Below, in pieces: positions 1 to 7,939 of a stretch of 23,445 nucleotides of DNA; positions within the stretch are counted from its first letter, which is position 1; each line of letters opens with the position of its first letter. Source of the stretch: CAZKEW01 sp964580435. GTDB lineage: Bacteria; Acidobacteriota; Aminicenantia; Aminicenantales; UBA8522. Under the pieces are notes generated by a model. It was not told the DNA's origin, made no database searches, and worked only from the letters and a program-made list of their open reading frames with translations. The stretch lies in contig CAZOKP010000041.1 in NCBI GenBank assembly GCA_964580435.1, forward strand, positions 1 through 23,445, in the 5' to 3' direction. A program made the translations under genes and the position numbers.

Positions 1-1
1 T

Positions 2-1381
2 GGCCATCAGTTTGTGGACTGGGTGGCGGAGTATCTCGAGGAGGTCGAGAAATATCCCGTGATGTCGCGGGTGAAACCCGGCGAGGTCAAGGCTATGCTC
101 CCTTCGAGCCCGCCTGCGACACCCGAAACGATGGAGAGCATATTCCGCGACTTCAAACGAATCATTCTGCCTGGTATTACTCACTGGCAGCATCCCTCCT
201 GGTTTGCCTATTTCCCGGCCAACAACAGTCCGGCCTCCGTCCTGGGCGAAATCCTCACTGCCGGTATCGGCGCCCAGTGCATGCTCTGGCAGACGTCTCC
301 TGCCGCCGAAGAGCTCGAAGAACTCGTCCTGGACTGGCTAAGACAGATGCTCGGACTGCCGGAAGGAATGACCGGGGTTATCCAGGATACCGCATCGACG
401 GCAACCTTGTGCGCCCTTCTCAGCGCCAGGGAAAGGGCGACCGGTTTCGAGTCCAACCAAAAGGGGCTGAGAGAGAACCTGGTTGTTTATGCCTCGGTTG
501 AGACCCACTCGAGTATCGAGAAAGGGGTTAAAATCGCCGGCTACGGCAGAGACAACCTGCATCTGATTCCCACAGATGAGACTTATGCCCTGGTTCCAGA
601 AAAGCTCGAGCAGGCCGTCCGTGAGGATAAAGAAAGAGGGCTAAAGCCCACATGCGTGGTCGCGACGCTCGGAACTACGTCCTCGACCGCTGTCGACCCG
701 CTGGCAGCAATCGGAAAGATCTGCCGGCGCCATGCCCTCTGGCTCCACGTGGATGCCGCTTTCGCCGGCTCGGCCGCCATCCTTCCGGAAATGAAGTGGA
801 TGCTGGAAGGAGCGGAGCACATGGATTCTTTTGTCTTCAATCCCCACAAATGGCTGTTTACAAATTTTGACTGTTCAGCTTATTTTGTCAAAGACCCGGC
901 CGCGCTTGTCCGGACGTTCGAGATTCATCCTGAATACCTCAAGACTGGTCTTGACGCCAAAGTCAAGAACTTCCGCGACTGGGGCATCCAGCTCGGCCGC
1001 AGATTCCGGGCTCTGAAATTATGGTTTGTGATCCGTTCCTACGGAGTGGAAGGGCTGCAAGCAATCCTCAGGGAGCATGTTCGCCTCGCCCAATTGTTTG
1101 CCGGCTGGGTGAAAGAGAACGCAAAATTCGAGCTCATGGCCCCCGTTCCATTCAGTTTAGTCTGCTTCCGTTTCAATGATGGCAGGGGGGAAAAGCCTCT
1201 GGACGCTCTGAATAAAAAGCTGCTCGAAAACATCAATGCGACGGGGAGGATTTTTCTGACCCATACGACTCTCGGCGGGCGGTACGTCCTGCGCCTGGCG
1301 ATTGGGCAACGCACAACCTTGGAGCGCCACGTCCGGGAAGCCTGGGACTTGATCCTGCAAAAAACCGAAGAGCTGCTGTAG
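2..1381 (+). CDS. PLP-dependent aromatic-L-amino-acid-type decarboxylase, 5' end cut by window
   Basis: A group II PLP decarboxylase that removes the carboxyl group of an amino acid, most likely aromatic, to give an amine in the cytoplasm. The frame is open from base 2 and reads GHQFVDWVAEYL, the usual family N-terminus. The GTG at 14 is therefore probably internal, and the true start lies left of the window. Counting from that GTG, I see the PLP-stacking His165 (VETHSS), Asp247 in HVDAAF and the Schiff-base Lys279 in FNPHKW. The loop Tyr in HPEYLKT is present; it is the residue that separates decarboxylases from aldehyde synthases in this family. The C-terminal half (LGRRFRALKLWFVIRSYG) closely follows animal and bacterial aromatic decarboxylases. 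It converges with the minus-strand gene at 1413 across 31 bp. The substrate (Trp, Tyr, Phe or DOPA) cannot be fixed from sequence. The family is certain; the substrate is inferred. Confidence 0.9.
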   Translation, partial: GHQFVDWVAEYLEEVEKYPVMSRVKPGEVKAMLPSSPPATPETMESIFRDFKRIILPGITHWQHPSWFAYFPANNSPASVLGEILTAGIGAQCMLWQTSPAAEELEELVLDWLRQMLGLPEGMTGVIQDTASTATLCALLSARERATGFESNQKGLRENLVVYASVETHSSIEKGVKIAGYGRDNLHLIPTDETYALVPEKLEQAVREDKERGLKPTCVVATLGTTSSTAVDPLAAIGKICRRHALWLHVDAAFAGSAAILPEMKWMLEGAEHMDSFVFNPHKWLFTNFDCSAYFVKDPAALVRTFEIHPEYLKTGLDAKVKNFRDWGIQLGRRFRALKLWFVIRSYGVEGLQAILREHVRLAQLFAGWVKENAKFELMAPVPFSLVCFRFNDGRGEKPLDALNKKLLENINATGRIFLTHTTLGGRYVLRLAIGQRTTLERHVREAWDLILQKTEELL

Positions 1382-1412
1382 TATTCGGGAACACGGGCAC
1401 GCTCCTCGGATT

Positions 1413-2039
1413 CTATGTCTTCGGCTTGAACAGCCCCTCCGGTTTTGCCCCCATCAGACCTGCTTTGACGAGGTCTTTGTCCGCTAAGCTCAGCGAGCGA
1501 ATCATGGCCGGGGTCAGCACCCGGATGTGTTTAATTTGGTTGAGCTTGTCTCCGATGTATCCGATATCCTCGTCCGTCGTCATCCAGTTCCGGCTGTCGA
1601 ACCGTCTGAGGTTGAGGGGCAGAGAATAGCTACGCATAGTTTTTTGCCCGAAAGGGTTAAAGTAGACGTCGAAATAGGAGATGACGAGTTCCCGGATGCT
1701 TCTGTAAACGGGCTCGCGGAAGCGAAGGACGGTGTAGTTGGACTTGGCCACGGCACCCCAGTAGCCTCGTTTTTTAAAAACAGCGAGGACGTGGTCGTCG
1801 TCATTCCATGACTCGATATCCACAAGAAGCGGCTCGTAACCGATCTGGCGTAGAGCTGCGGCGGCGAGCAGGGCGCCCTCGAAACAGTTGGCCTTTCTTT
1901 CTTTGATCACCCAGCGAGGAGAACTGGTCGCATATTCGGGGTCATAGGCGATGGCATTGAGGTAGTGCTGAATTTTGACAGGACTCGAAAGTCTCTTGAA
2001 TAGGCGCAGCTCTCGTTTTGTCCAGGGAGTCGGACTCAT
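1413..2039 (-). CDS. Transglutaminase-like hypothetical protein
   Basis: A 208-residue protein with no recognised name. The central part looks like a small transglutaminase/cysteine-protease fold: Cys52 sits at a helix start (KANCFEGALLAAAALRQIG), followed by a strand and His83 in DDDHVLAVF, which matches the Cys-then-His order of that superfamily. A clear third catalytic Asp is not evident. No signal peptide or membrane segment is seen. I chose the ATG at 2039, which has GAGAG just upstream; a GTG one codon earlier is possible. It follows the M16 peptidase gene on the same strand by about 50 bp and may be its last operon member. The function, protease-like or otherwise, is inferred only from the Cys/His pattern. 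Confidence 0.75.
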   Translation of the reverse strand: MSPTPWTKRELRLFKRLSSPVKIQHYLNAIAYDPEYATSSPRWVIKERKANCFEGALLAAAALRQIGYEPLLVDIESWNDDDHVLAVFKKRGYWGAVAKSNYTVLRFREPVYRSIRELVISYFDVYFNPFGQKTMRSYSLPLNLRRFDSRNWMTTDEDIGYIGDKLNQIKHIRVLTPAMIRSLSLADKDLVKAGLMGAKPEGLFKPKT

Positions 2040-2088
2040 CACTCTCTCGTATTTGCGCTATCCTCAACGACCATCCTGAAAAGCGTTC

Positions 2089-3621
2089 TCAGCGCGGCAG
2101 CCCCGGCTTCTTAAAGAACTCAGCGGCCGGGATGACCGTCACGTTTTCAGGCTTGACCTGGAGAGGATAGCTTTCGATGATCTTGTCTTCGTCCAGAACC
2201 GCCTGGGGCATATTGGGATTGGCGTAGGTGATAGGAGAGGGCGCATTCTCCACCAAGGCTTTTTTCAGGCTTTCTCCGTCCTGCGTGATGACGGCGATGA
2301 AAATGTTGTCGAAATTGAGGTACTTTTTGATGGCCCGGTTGACGTCTTCGCGCGTGATTTTCGGCAGCCGCACCTGCACTTCAGCGAGGAAATCCTTGTA
2401 GCCGTAGTAGTGGGAATCCATCTGCCAGCCGAGCCGCTCATTCAAAGTCTGGGCATAAAGCTTGGTGTAATTCAGGAGGTAGGTCCGGACCATCTCGAAC
2501 CGCTCCTCGGAGATTCCTTCGTCCACGAGTCTTTTGAGTTCAAGGAGAGCCTCGCGGATGACGAAGTGGCGGTTGGAATTGGCCAGGGGGCGGATCCAGA
2601 TGGAGAAATATTGCTGCTGCCGGCAGAAATTGGTCGCAGGAAACTTATCCCGGCCCTGCATGAAGTGCTCGATGTAGGCATAATCGCCGTAATTCTGGCC
2701 TCTCTGCTCGCGGATCTTCTGAAAGAGGAGGGAGACGTGCTGGCGGTGCTCGCCGAAATGAGAACCGGCGATCCAGAGGGCGAAGAAATCCTTGCTCGAG
2801 CGGCTGATGGAAACGGGGAAGCCCATGGATATGGCCGTGGCCGGGGTCTGCTTGTCGGCGATAATGAATTGGAGCCCTTGGGGCAGGCGCTGGGCGGGCA
2901 GGCTCAGTCGAGGCGTAAAGGATTGGGGAAGCCCGGAAAGCTCAGCCATAACCTTGGCGGGGAAATCGGCCGGATACCCTCCGGCCAGGCCGACGGTGAT
3001 GTTGCCCTGGACCATCTGCTCTTTGTAGAACGCTTTGACGTCCTCCAGGGTGATTCCGCTCACGGTCTCGACAGACCCGGCAACAGTCTGGTGATAGGGA
3101 TGTGCGTCATAAAGCATCAGGCTCAGGATCTCTTTGCCGAATTGCTCGTCCATGTTGTTGATGATCGTCTTGCCGAGGAAATCGAGCTGGTTGGTCTTGA
3201 GGCGGTTGAAATCGTCTTCGCGGAAACCCGGGTTGAGGAGCATCTCTTTGAAGATGGCGTAGTATTTCTCGAGGTTGTCGCGGTGGATTGTACCGGAGAA
3301 AACTGACATCTCTTTATCCACCCGGACCGATACGCTAGCCGCCATGGGATAGAACGCTTTGGTGATGTCCTCGTAGGTCATGGCTTTGGTGCCGCCGTTC
3401 GCCAGCATGCTGAAGGTGAGCTGGGCCAGGCCTTCCTTGCCCGTCGGGTCATTGGCCGAGCCGACCTTGAGAAGGATCTTGAACTGGACGAGCGGATTGC
3501 CCTCGAGTGGCAGGAACTCGGACGTGAGCGTGTTCGGGTTTTCCTTGTGGCAAGACATAGACATGAATATCATCCCCGTGAAAAGAATTCCTAAGAGCCA
3601 ACGATTCAGTGCTTTTTTCAT
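2089..3621 (-). CDS. M16-family peptidase subunit lacking the HxxEH zinc motif, probable lipoprotein
   Basis: A 510-residue insulinase/processing-peptidase (M16) homologue. The N-terminus has a hydrophobic signal ending in SMSC (Cys24), which resembles a lipobox although its -3 residue is not the usual Leu. This suggests anchoring in an envelope membrane. At the position where the upstream partner has HFFEH, this protein reads QLTFS (residues 67-71), so it cannot bind zinc in the usual way. In known M16B pairs one subunit carries the zinc site and the other helps bind substrate, so this is probably the non-catalytic partner. Its ATG overlaps the TGA of the upstream M16 gene (ATGA), indicating translational coupling and likely heterodimer formation. 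The family is clear from the two-lobe layout and repeated M16 signatures (SVETVSGITLEDVKAFYKEQ). The partnership is inferred from context. Confidence 0.88.
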   Translation of the reverse strand: MKKALNRWLLGILFTGMIFMSMSCHKENPNTLTSEFLPLEGNPLVQFKILLKVGSANDPTGKEGLAQLTFSMLANGGTKAMTYEDITKAFYPMAASVSVRVDKEMSVFSGTIHRDNLEKYYAIFKEMLLNPGFREDDFNRLKTNQLDFLGKTIINNMDEQFGKEILSLMLYDAHPYHQTVAGSVETVSGITLEDVKAFYKEQMVQGNITVGLAGGYPADFPAKVMAELSGLPQSFTPRLSLPAQRLPQGLQFIIADKQTPATAISMGFPVSISRSSKDFFALWIAGSHFGEHRQHVSLLFQKIREQRGQNYGDYAYIEHFMQGRDKFPATNFCRQQQYFSIWIRPLANSNRHFVIREALLELKRLVDEGISEERFEMVRTYLLNYTKLYAQTLNERLGWQMDSHYYGYKDFLAEVQVRLPKITREDVNRAIKKYLNFDNIFIAVITQDGESLKKALVENAPSPITYANPNMPQAVLDEDKIIESYPLQVKPENVTVIPAAEFFKKPGLPR

Positions 3622-4961
3622 TGTGCTTTTCCTTCGCTGAGTGTGGCCACGGTGCTCGACGACCTGACAAAATATTTCTTGGCCACGGCCTGGATGTCCT
3701 CAGCCGTGACTTTTTCATACAGGCCGTATAGCTTATTAAGGGTGCCCGGGTCTGCGGTCAGGTTGATGTAGAAGGCGAGAATCCCGGCCACGCCGTCCGT
3801 TGTCCCCAGTTCGTCAGCCAGCGAGTACTTAAGGTTGGATTTCACCTCGGCCAGCGGCTCAGCAGAAACCGGCTCTGCTTTCAGCCGGTCGAGTTCCTTA
3901 AAGATTTCTTCCTCGACATAGGGAAGGTCTTCGTCTTTTTTTATAATGGAGTTAAAGGTCAGAAGAGAGGGGTCGCGCGCGTCGTCAAAACTTGCCTCCA
4001 GGGTTAGGCATTTCTGCTCTTTGAGGACGAGCTTCTGGTAGAGGGAGGAGGACGGCGAGAAGGCGATTTTGGCGAGGAGGTCGAGCGCGGGCTTATCGAT
4101 ATTTTCATCTGAAAAGGCGGGGCCGTGAAAGCCTATGGCCAGCCGGGGAAGAGTTTGCGAGGGCCACTGGTAATGGACGCGCTTGGCCTCTTTCTGGGCC
4201 GGTTCTGCGGGTGTGACGAGGGTGTAATTCGACCTTTCCCAGGAGCTGTAATTTGTCCTGACATATTCCATCAGCTGGTTGTGGTCGAAATCGCCGACGA
4301 CGAGCAGAATGCTGTTGTCGGGAGAATAGAATCTTTTCTTATAGAGCCGGCTGTACTCGAACTGGTTGGGCATATCCAAAATATCCTTCAGGTAGCCGAG
4401 CGTCGTGTGTCTGTAAGAGTGCGCCGCAAAGGCGGTGTCGCGCAGAATCTCCTCCAGTTTTCTGCCCGGATTGGAGACGCTGGCGTAGTATTCGCCCTCG
4501 ATGACGGGGGCCTCTGTCTTCAGCATCTCTTCGTCGTAATACAGGTTGATAAACCTGTCCGCTTCTGTCTCGACGACTTTTCCCAGGTTCTCCCGGCCGG
4601 CGAAGACAACAAAGTAGCAGGTGAAATCGTCGGTGGTGAACCCGTTCGTCCCTGCTCCCAGCCGGGTGAGAAAATCGTCGTAGGCGGCGCGGGGGACTTT
4701 TTTTGTGCCCTTGAACATGATGTGCTCGAAGAAATGGGCGAACCCGGATTTCCCGGGCTCGACCTCGTTCCGGGAGCCGGACCTGACGATAGTGTAATAA
4801 GAAATAATGTTCGGGTTGGGGAGCGGGACAGAGACGACCTTTAGCCCGTTTTCCAACTCCTCGATCTTGTAACTGTAGGGGAAGACCTCTGAGCTTTGGA
4901 GTGGATGCGGAAAGGAGAGGAAAAGAAAAAAGGCGAGGCCGAGGGAAATGAACTTTAGCAT
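3618..4961 (-). CDS. M16-family zinc metallopeptidase, catalytic subunit, exported
   Basis: A 447-residue M16B peptidase. A signal peptide covers about residues 1-23 (hydrophobic FISLGLAFFLFLSF then LQSSEV), so it should act in the periplasm or at the cell surface. The inverted zinc motif HFFEH is at residues 76-80, and the third ligand Glu157 (VIEGEY) lies 77 residues after His80, the spacing found in the pitrilysin family. This supports an active peptidase degrading peptides or small proteins. The ATG at 4961 has a strong AAGGAGG nine bases upstream. The gene ends in an ATGA overlap with the second, motif-less M16 gene. About 170 bp separate it from the tyrosine phenol-lyase-like gene upstream, so it may have its own promoter, but I could not find a convincing one there. 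The substrate is unknown. Confidence 0.92.
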   Translation of the reverse strand: MLKFISLGLAFFLFLSFPHPLQSSEVFPYSYKIEELENGLKVVSVPLPNPNIISYYTIVRSGSRNEVEPGKSGFAHFFEHIMFKGTKKVPRAAYDDFLTRLGAGTNGFTTDDFTCYFVVFAGRENLGKVVETEADRFINLYYDEEMLKTEAPVIEGEYYASVSNPGRKLEEILRDTAFAAHSYRHTTLGYLKDILDMPNQFEYSRLYKKRFYSPDNSILLVVGDFDHNQLMEYVRTNYSSWERSNYTLVTPAEPAQKEAKRVHYQWPSQTLPRLAIGFHGPAFSDENIDKPALDLLAKIAFSPSSSLYQKLVLKEQKCLTLEASFDDARDPSLLTFNSIIKKDEDLPYVEEEIFKELDRLKAEPVSAEPLAEVKSNLKYSLADELGTTDGVAGILAFYINLTADPGTLNKLYGLYEKVTAEDIQAVAKKYFVRSSSTVATLSEGKAQ

Positions 4962-4989
4962 GGATGATGCCTCCTTGTGTCTATATGTT

Positions 4990-5004
4990 AGGGAAACGTT
5001 CCCT
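4990..5004. other. Short palindrome upstream of the M16 pair
   Basis: AGGGAAACGTTCCCT forms a 6-bp inverted repeat around ACG. It lies about 30-45 bp upstream of the M16 start codon, inside the 170-bp gap after the tyrosine phenol-lyase-like gene. It could be an operator or a small hairpin. There is no U-tract, so it is not an intrinsic terminator. The function is unknown and a chance palindrome is possible. Confidence 0.25.
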
Positions 5005-5131
5005 CTCGAGAACCATCCCCGTTTTTTCTGGGTGGGCGACCGTGCTCGGTAGCGCTGCCATCCCGTTGAACATCAGCCGCGGGCAAGTCGACTTCAGGCC
5101 ATTTCGGGGCAGATGTCCTCGCGCTTTGTTC

Positions 5132-6580
5132 TCACCACGTCTCGCCGAAATCTTTTCTGAAGGCGTCGCCCAATCTTTTACCCCAGTTGTCCAGGGCGTC
5201 TAACTTGCCCAAGAAGAACCTAAGCACCGGCGGTTCAGAGACAAACTTCAACCCTTTGATCAGCTCCCGGTTTTTGTACAGCCACTGGAGCCTATCGATG
5301 ATGTATTCGATATGGGATATCGTATAGACTCTTCTGGGCAGGGCGATTCTGGTCAGCTCCAGGTCGGCATAGACCTCTTTGCCGTCTTTGTCGCGGTCCG
5401 TGGAAATAGTGCCTCGTTCCATGGCTCTGACCCCGGAAGCGATGTAAAGGGCGGCCGTCAATGCCCCGGCGATGTAGTGTTCTTTCGGGATATGAGAGAC
5501 GAATTTTCTGGCATCGATATGACAGGCCAGTCCACCGGGAGGTGTGACGACAGGGATGCCCATCTCATCAAGCTTTTCCACGAAATATTTTATCTGTTCG
5601 ATAGAGCAACCCGCCATCGAGGGGTCAACCATCTCCCGCAACCCGACACCCATGGCTCCGATCTCCCTCATCGACATCCCCCCATAGGTGTAGAATCCTT
5701 CGTAGAAAGGCAGCCAGGGCTCGACCTGCTCGATCAGTTCTTTTTTGTTCGTGGCGATGAATCCGCCCCTCACGCAGGTGTTCTTCCTTCCGCTCATATA
5801 GAAGATATCGACCAGGCTGCACATTTCTTTGACGATCTCTGCAATGGTCTTTTTCTCGTAACCCTCCTCTCTCTTCCAGATAAAATAGCCGTTCTCCGAG
5901 ATCAGACTGCCGTCAAGGACCGTGAGAAGGCCGTGTTCATCGCAGATCTTCTTGACCTCTTTGAGGTTCTCCATCGAGAACGGCTGTCCGCCGAGGAGAT
6001 TGGTCGTCGCTTCCATGCGGACATAGCCGATCTTTTCCCGCCCCCATTTTTTGATCGCGTCCTTGAGTCTCTGGATATCCATGTTCCCTTTAAAGGGATG
6101 CGTGCTCTTGGTCTTCAAAGCTTCGTCCGCGTAGAGCTCCAAGCAGGCCGACCCGCCGGTCAATTCGATATGGCCCTTGGTGGTGGTGAAATGATAATTG
6201 GTGATGACGGCGCCGCCGGGTTTGCCGAAAATCTTGGACAACAAGTGCTCAGCCGCCCTTCCCTGGTGGACATTCAGCACATGCTGGTAGCCCAGGACAT
6301 CTTTGACGGCATCAGCGAACTCATAAAAGGTCATGCTGCCGGCATAGGCGTCGTCCGTGTTCATGAAGGCCGCGAATTGATTGTCGCTCATCGCGTTGAC
6401 GCCGCTGTCCGTCAGCATGTCCAGGAAGATATCTTTTGTTTTGAGCTGAAAGGTGTTGTACCCCGCTTGTCCTATGGCCTTAAGCCTTTCTTCGGCAGGG
6501 ACGAGCGCCACTTTCTGCACCATCCTGGCTTTGTGCATTTCCACCGGAATTTCCTTGCCATTGGCTAACTTTAGAATCAC
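5132..6580 (-). CDS. Tyrosine phenol-lyase / tryptophanase-family beta-eliminating lyase
   Basis: A 482-residue PLP enzyme of the tryptophanase/tyrosine phenol-lyase family, which splits an aromatic amino acid into phenol (or indole), pyruvate and ammonia. Residues that set substrate match tyrosine phenol-lyase: FTTT at 131-134 where tryptophanase has FDTT, MERG (Arg389) where it has VEIG, and LRFF (453-456) where it has LRHF. The Schiff-base Lys is Lys266 in SGRK. Tyr79 (DDAYAGS), Arg108 (HQGRAAEH), Asn194 (TTNLLGGQP) and Arg411 also match. One oddity: the PLP-contacting Arg in DATR of characterised enzymes is replaced, because the segment reads DGSL (223-226). The C-terminus has about 20 extra residues. 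The start is GTG with AAGGAGG eight bases upstream. It follows the aminotransferase gene by 28 bp, probably in one operon. The family is certain; Tyr specificity is likely but not proven. Confidence 0.85.
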   Translation of the reverse strand: MILKLANGKEIPVEMHKARMVQKVALVPAEERLKAIGQAGYNTFQLKTKDIFLDMLTDSGVNAMSDNQFAAFMNTDDAYAGSMTFYEFADAVKDVLGYQHVLNVHQGRAAEHLLSKIFGKPGGAVITNYHFTTTKGHIELTGGSACLELYADEALKTKSTHPFKGNMDIQRLKDAIKKWGREKIGYVRMEATTNLLGGQPFSMENLKEVKKICDEHGLLTVLDGSLISENGYFIWKREEGYEKKTIAEIVKEMCSLVDIFYMSGRKNTCVRGGFIATNKKELIEQVEPWLPFYEGFYTYGGMSMREIGAMGVGLREMVDPSMAGCSIEQIKYFVEKLDEMGIPVVTPPGGLACHIDARKFVSHIPKEHYIAGALTAALYIASGVRAMERGTISTDRDKDGKEVYADLELTRIALPRRVYTISHIEYIIDRLQWLYKNRELIKGLKFVSEPPVLRFFLGKLDALDNWGKRLGDAFRKDFGETW

Positions 6581-6608
6581 TCTTGTCTCCTCCTTTTTAG
6601 GTTATTAT

Positions 6609-7694
6609 TTATAAAATATCTTCGAGTGCTCTGATGAGCCTTCGGTTCTGCTCGTCCGTGCCGATAGTGATGCGCAAGGCATTGGGAAAGCCGTATTCCT
6701 TGATCGTTCGGGTGATGATCCCTTTCCTCCGGAGAGCCTCGAAGATCGTCTGGCTGTCTCTTGGGAAGTCGACAAAAATGAAATTGGCATAGGTGGGGAG
6801 ATAAAAAAGCCCCAGTTTCTTATAGGCCTCATAGAGGTATTTTTTCCCGGCTTCGTTGACGGCTTTGCCTTTTTGGACATGGCCATGATCATCCAGGGCG
6901 GCCGTCCCGGCAACCTGAGAAAGACGGTTGACATTGAAGGAGATGCGCAGCTTGGTCAGGCTGGCGATGACCTCCTCGGGACCGACTCCATAACCGAGGC
7001 GAACTCCGGCCAACCCGTAGATCTTGGAGAAGGTGCGGAGGATCAGGATATTTTTTCCTTCACGGAGATATTTGAAAGAGTCCGGGTAGGCGGGGTCGTC
7101 GATATATTCATAATACGCTTCATCCGTGACGATCAGGATATTCTCCGGGACATTCCGGAAAAAATCTTCGACTTCTTCCCTGGTGACCATGGTCCCCGTG
7201 GGATTATTGGGGTTGGCGATGTAAATCAACCGGGTATCGTCCCTGACCGCGTTCAGCATGGCCTTGAGGTCGTGGGTATAGTTTTTCATCGGGGCTTCGA
7301 TCAGTCGAGCGGCGGCAATATGGACGGCGATCTTGAACCAAATAAAAGCGCTGGCGCTTCCCACTCCTGAATGCTCCGGGCCAAGATAGGCCAGGGTCAC
7401 GAGAGGAAGGATCTCGACGGATCCATTGGCGACGAAGATATTCTTGGGCTCAACCTTCAATCTCTCGGCGAGCTTTTGTTTGAAATAGAAGCAGTTATCA
7501 TCCGGGTAGAGAGAGGAATCCTTTAACGCCTTCCCCAGGGCCTTGAGGGCCAAGGGCGATGGCCCCAACGGATTTTCGTTGGACGCCAGTTTGATGATTT
7601 CTCCCCTCAATTTCAGTTCTCGGGCCACTTCCTCGATCGGTTTGCCCGGCTTATAGGTATCGATCTTCTTCAAAAAGTCTCGCGACTGGATCAC
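6609..7694 (-). CDS. hisC: Histidinol-phosphate-type aminotransferase (HisC family)
   Basis: A 361-residue class I/II PLP aminotransferase with HisC-family signatures: LASNENPLGPSP near the N-terminus, ANPNNPTG (160-167), TDEAYYEY (190-197) and the Schiff-base Lys224 in RTFSKIYGLAGVRLGYG. The family converts histidinol phosphate and 2-oxoglutarate, and many members also transaminate aromatic amino acids. No other his genes are present, and the next gene is a tyrosine phenol-lyase-like enzyme, so an aromatic role is quite possible. I chose the GTG at 7694, preceded by GGGGAGG. The longer reading from a TTG at 7727 would begin upstream of the predicted transcription start (about 7710) and adds sequence unlike the family. 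It is probably co-transcribed with the lyase gene 28 bp downstream. Confidence 0.85.
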   Translation of the reverse strand: MIQSRDFLKKIDTYKPGKPIEEVARELKLRGEIIKLASNENPLGPSPLALKALGKALKDSSLYPDDNCFYFKQKLAERLKVEPKNIFVANGSVEILPLVTLAYLGPEHSGVGSASAFIWFKIAVHIAAARLIEAPMKNYTHDLKAMLNAVRDDTRLIYIANPNNPTGTMVTREEVEDFFRNVPENILIVTDEAYYEYIDDPAYPDSFKYLREGKNILILRTFSKIYGLAGVRLGYGVGPEEVIASLTKLRISFNVNRLSQVAGTAALDDHGHVQKGKAVNEAGKKYLYEAYKKLGLFYLPTYANFIFVDFPRDSQTIFEALRRKGIITRTIKEYGFPNALRITIGTDEQNRRLIRALEDIL

Positions 7695-7716
7695 ACGGCC
7701 TCCCCGAAAATAAAGA

Positions 7717-7745
7717 ATTATATCCAAAATCCGCCCAAATGAAAA
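7717..7745 (-). promoter_or_regulatory. Predicted sigma70-like promoter of the hisC-type/lyase operon
   Basis: On the minus strand TTTTCA (7740-7745) is separated by 17 bp from a perfect TATAAT (7717-7722). Transcription would start near 7710, giving a leader of about 16 nt before the GTG at 7694. The remaining 7746-7939 gap holds another weak pair, TTGACA at 7899-7904 and TTGAAT at 7876-7881, also 17 bp apart, and no convincing gene or terminator. Confidence 0.5.
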
Positions 7746-7939
7746 ATGGAATCCCTTTTTTATCCACGAGAGGAATCGAAGACCAATTCGTTTTGAAGGC
7801 TGCCCCCGTTTTTATCTGCCGGCTCTCCTCAAAAACCCATGGCCCTTATTACCGGAAACATCCGCCTCTTCTTGTATTCAAAAGAGGGTTGGAGAAGATG
7901 TCAAGCTACCACATTCCGGGCCAAATGAAAAGATAAAAA

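Noticed and set aside
2410..3306. Long plus-strand reading opposite the M16 gene
   Set aside because: It is an antisense shadow; the minus-strand frame carries the M16 homology.
5010..5131. Hairpin after the tyrosine phenol-lyase-like gene as a terminator
   Set aside because: The stem around ACCG/CGGT is short with a bulge and has no U-tract.
7739..7936. Plus-strand reading of 65 residues in the hisC-ilvE gap
   Set aside because: It has no ribosome-binding site or recognisable motif and sits over predicted minus-strand promoters.
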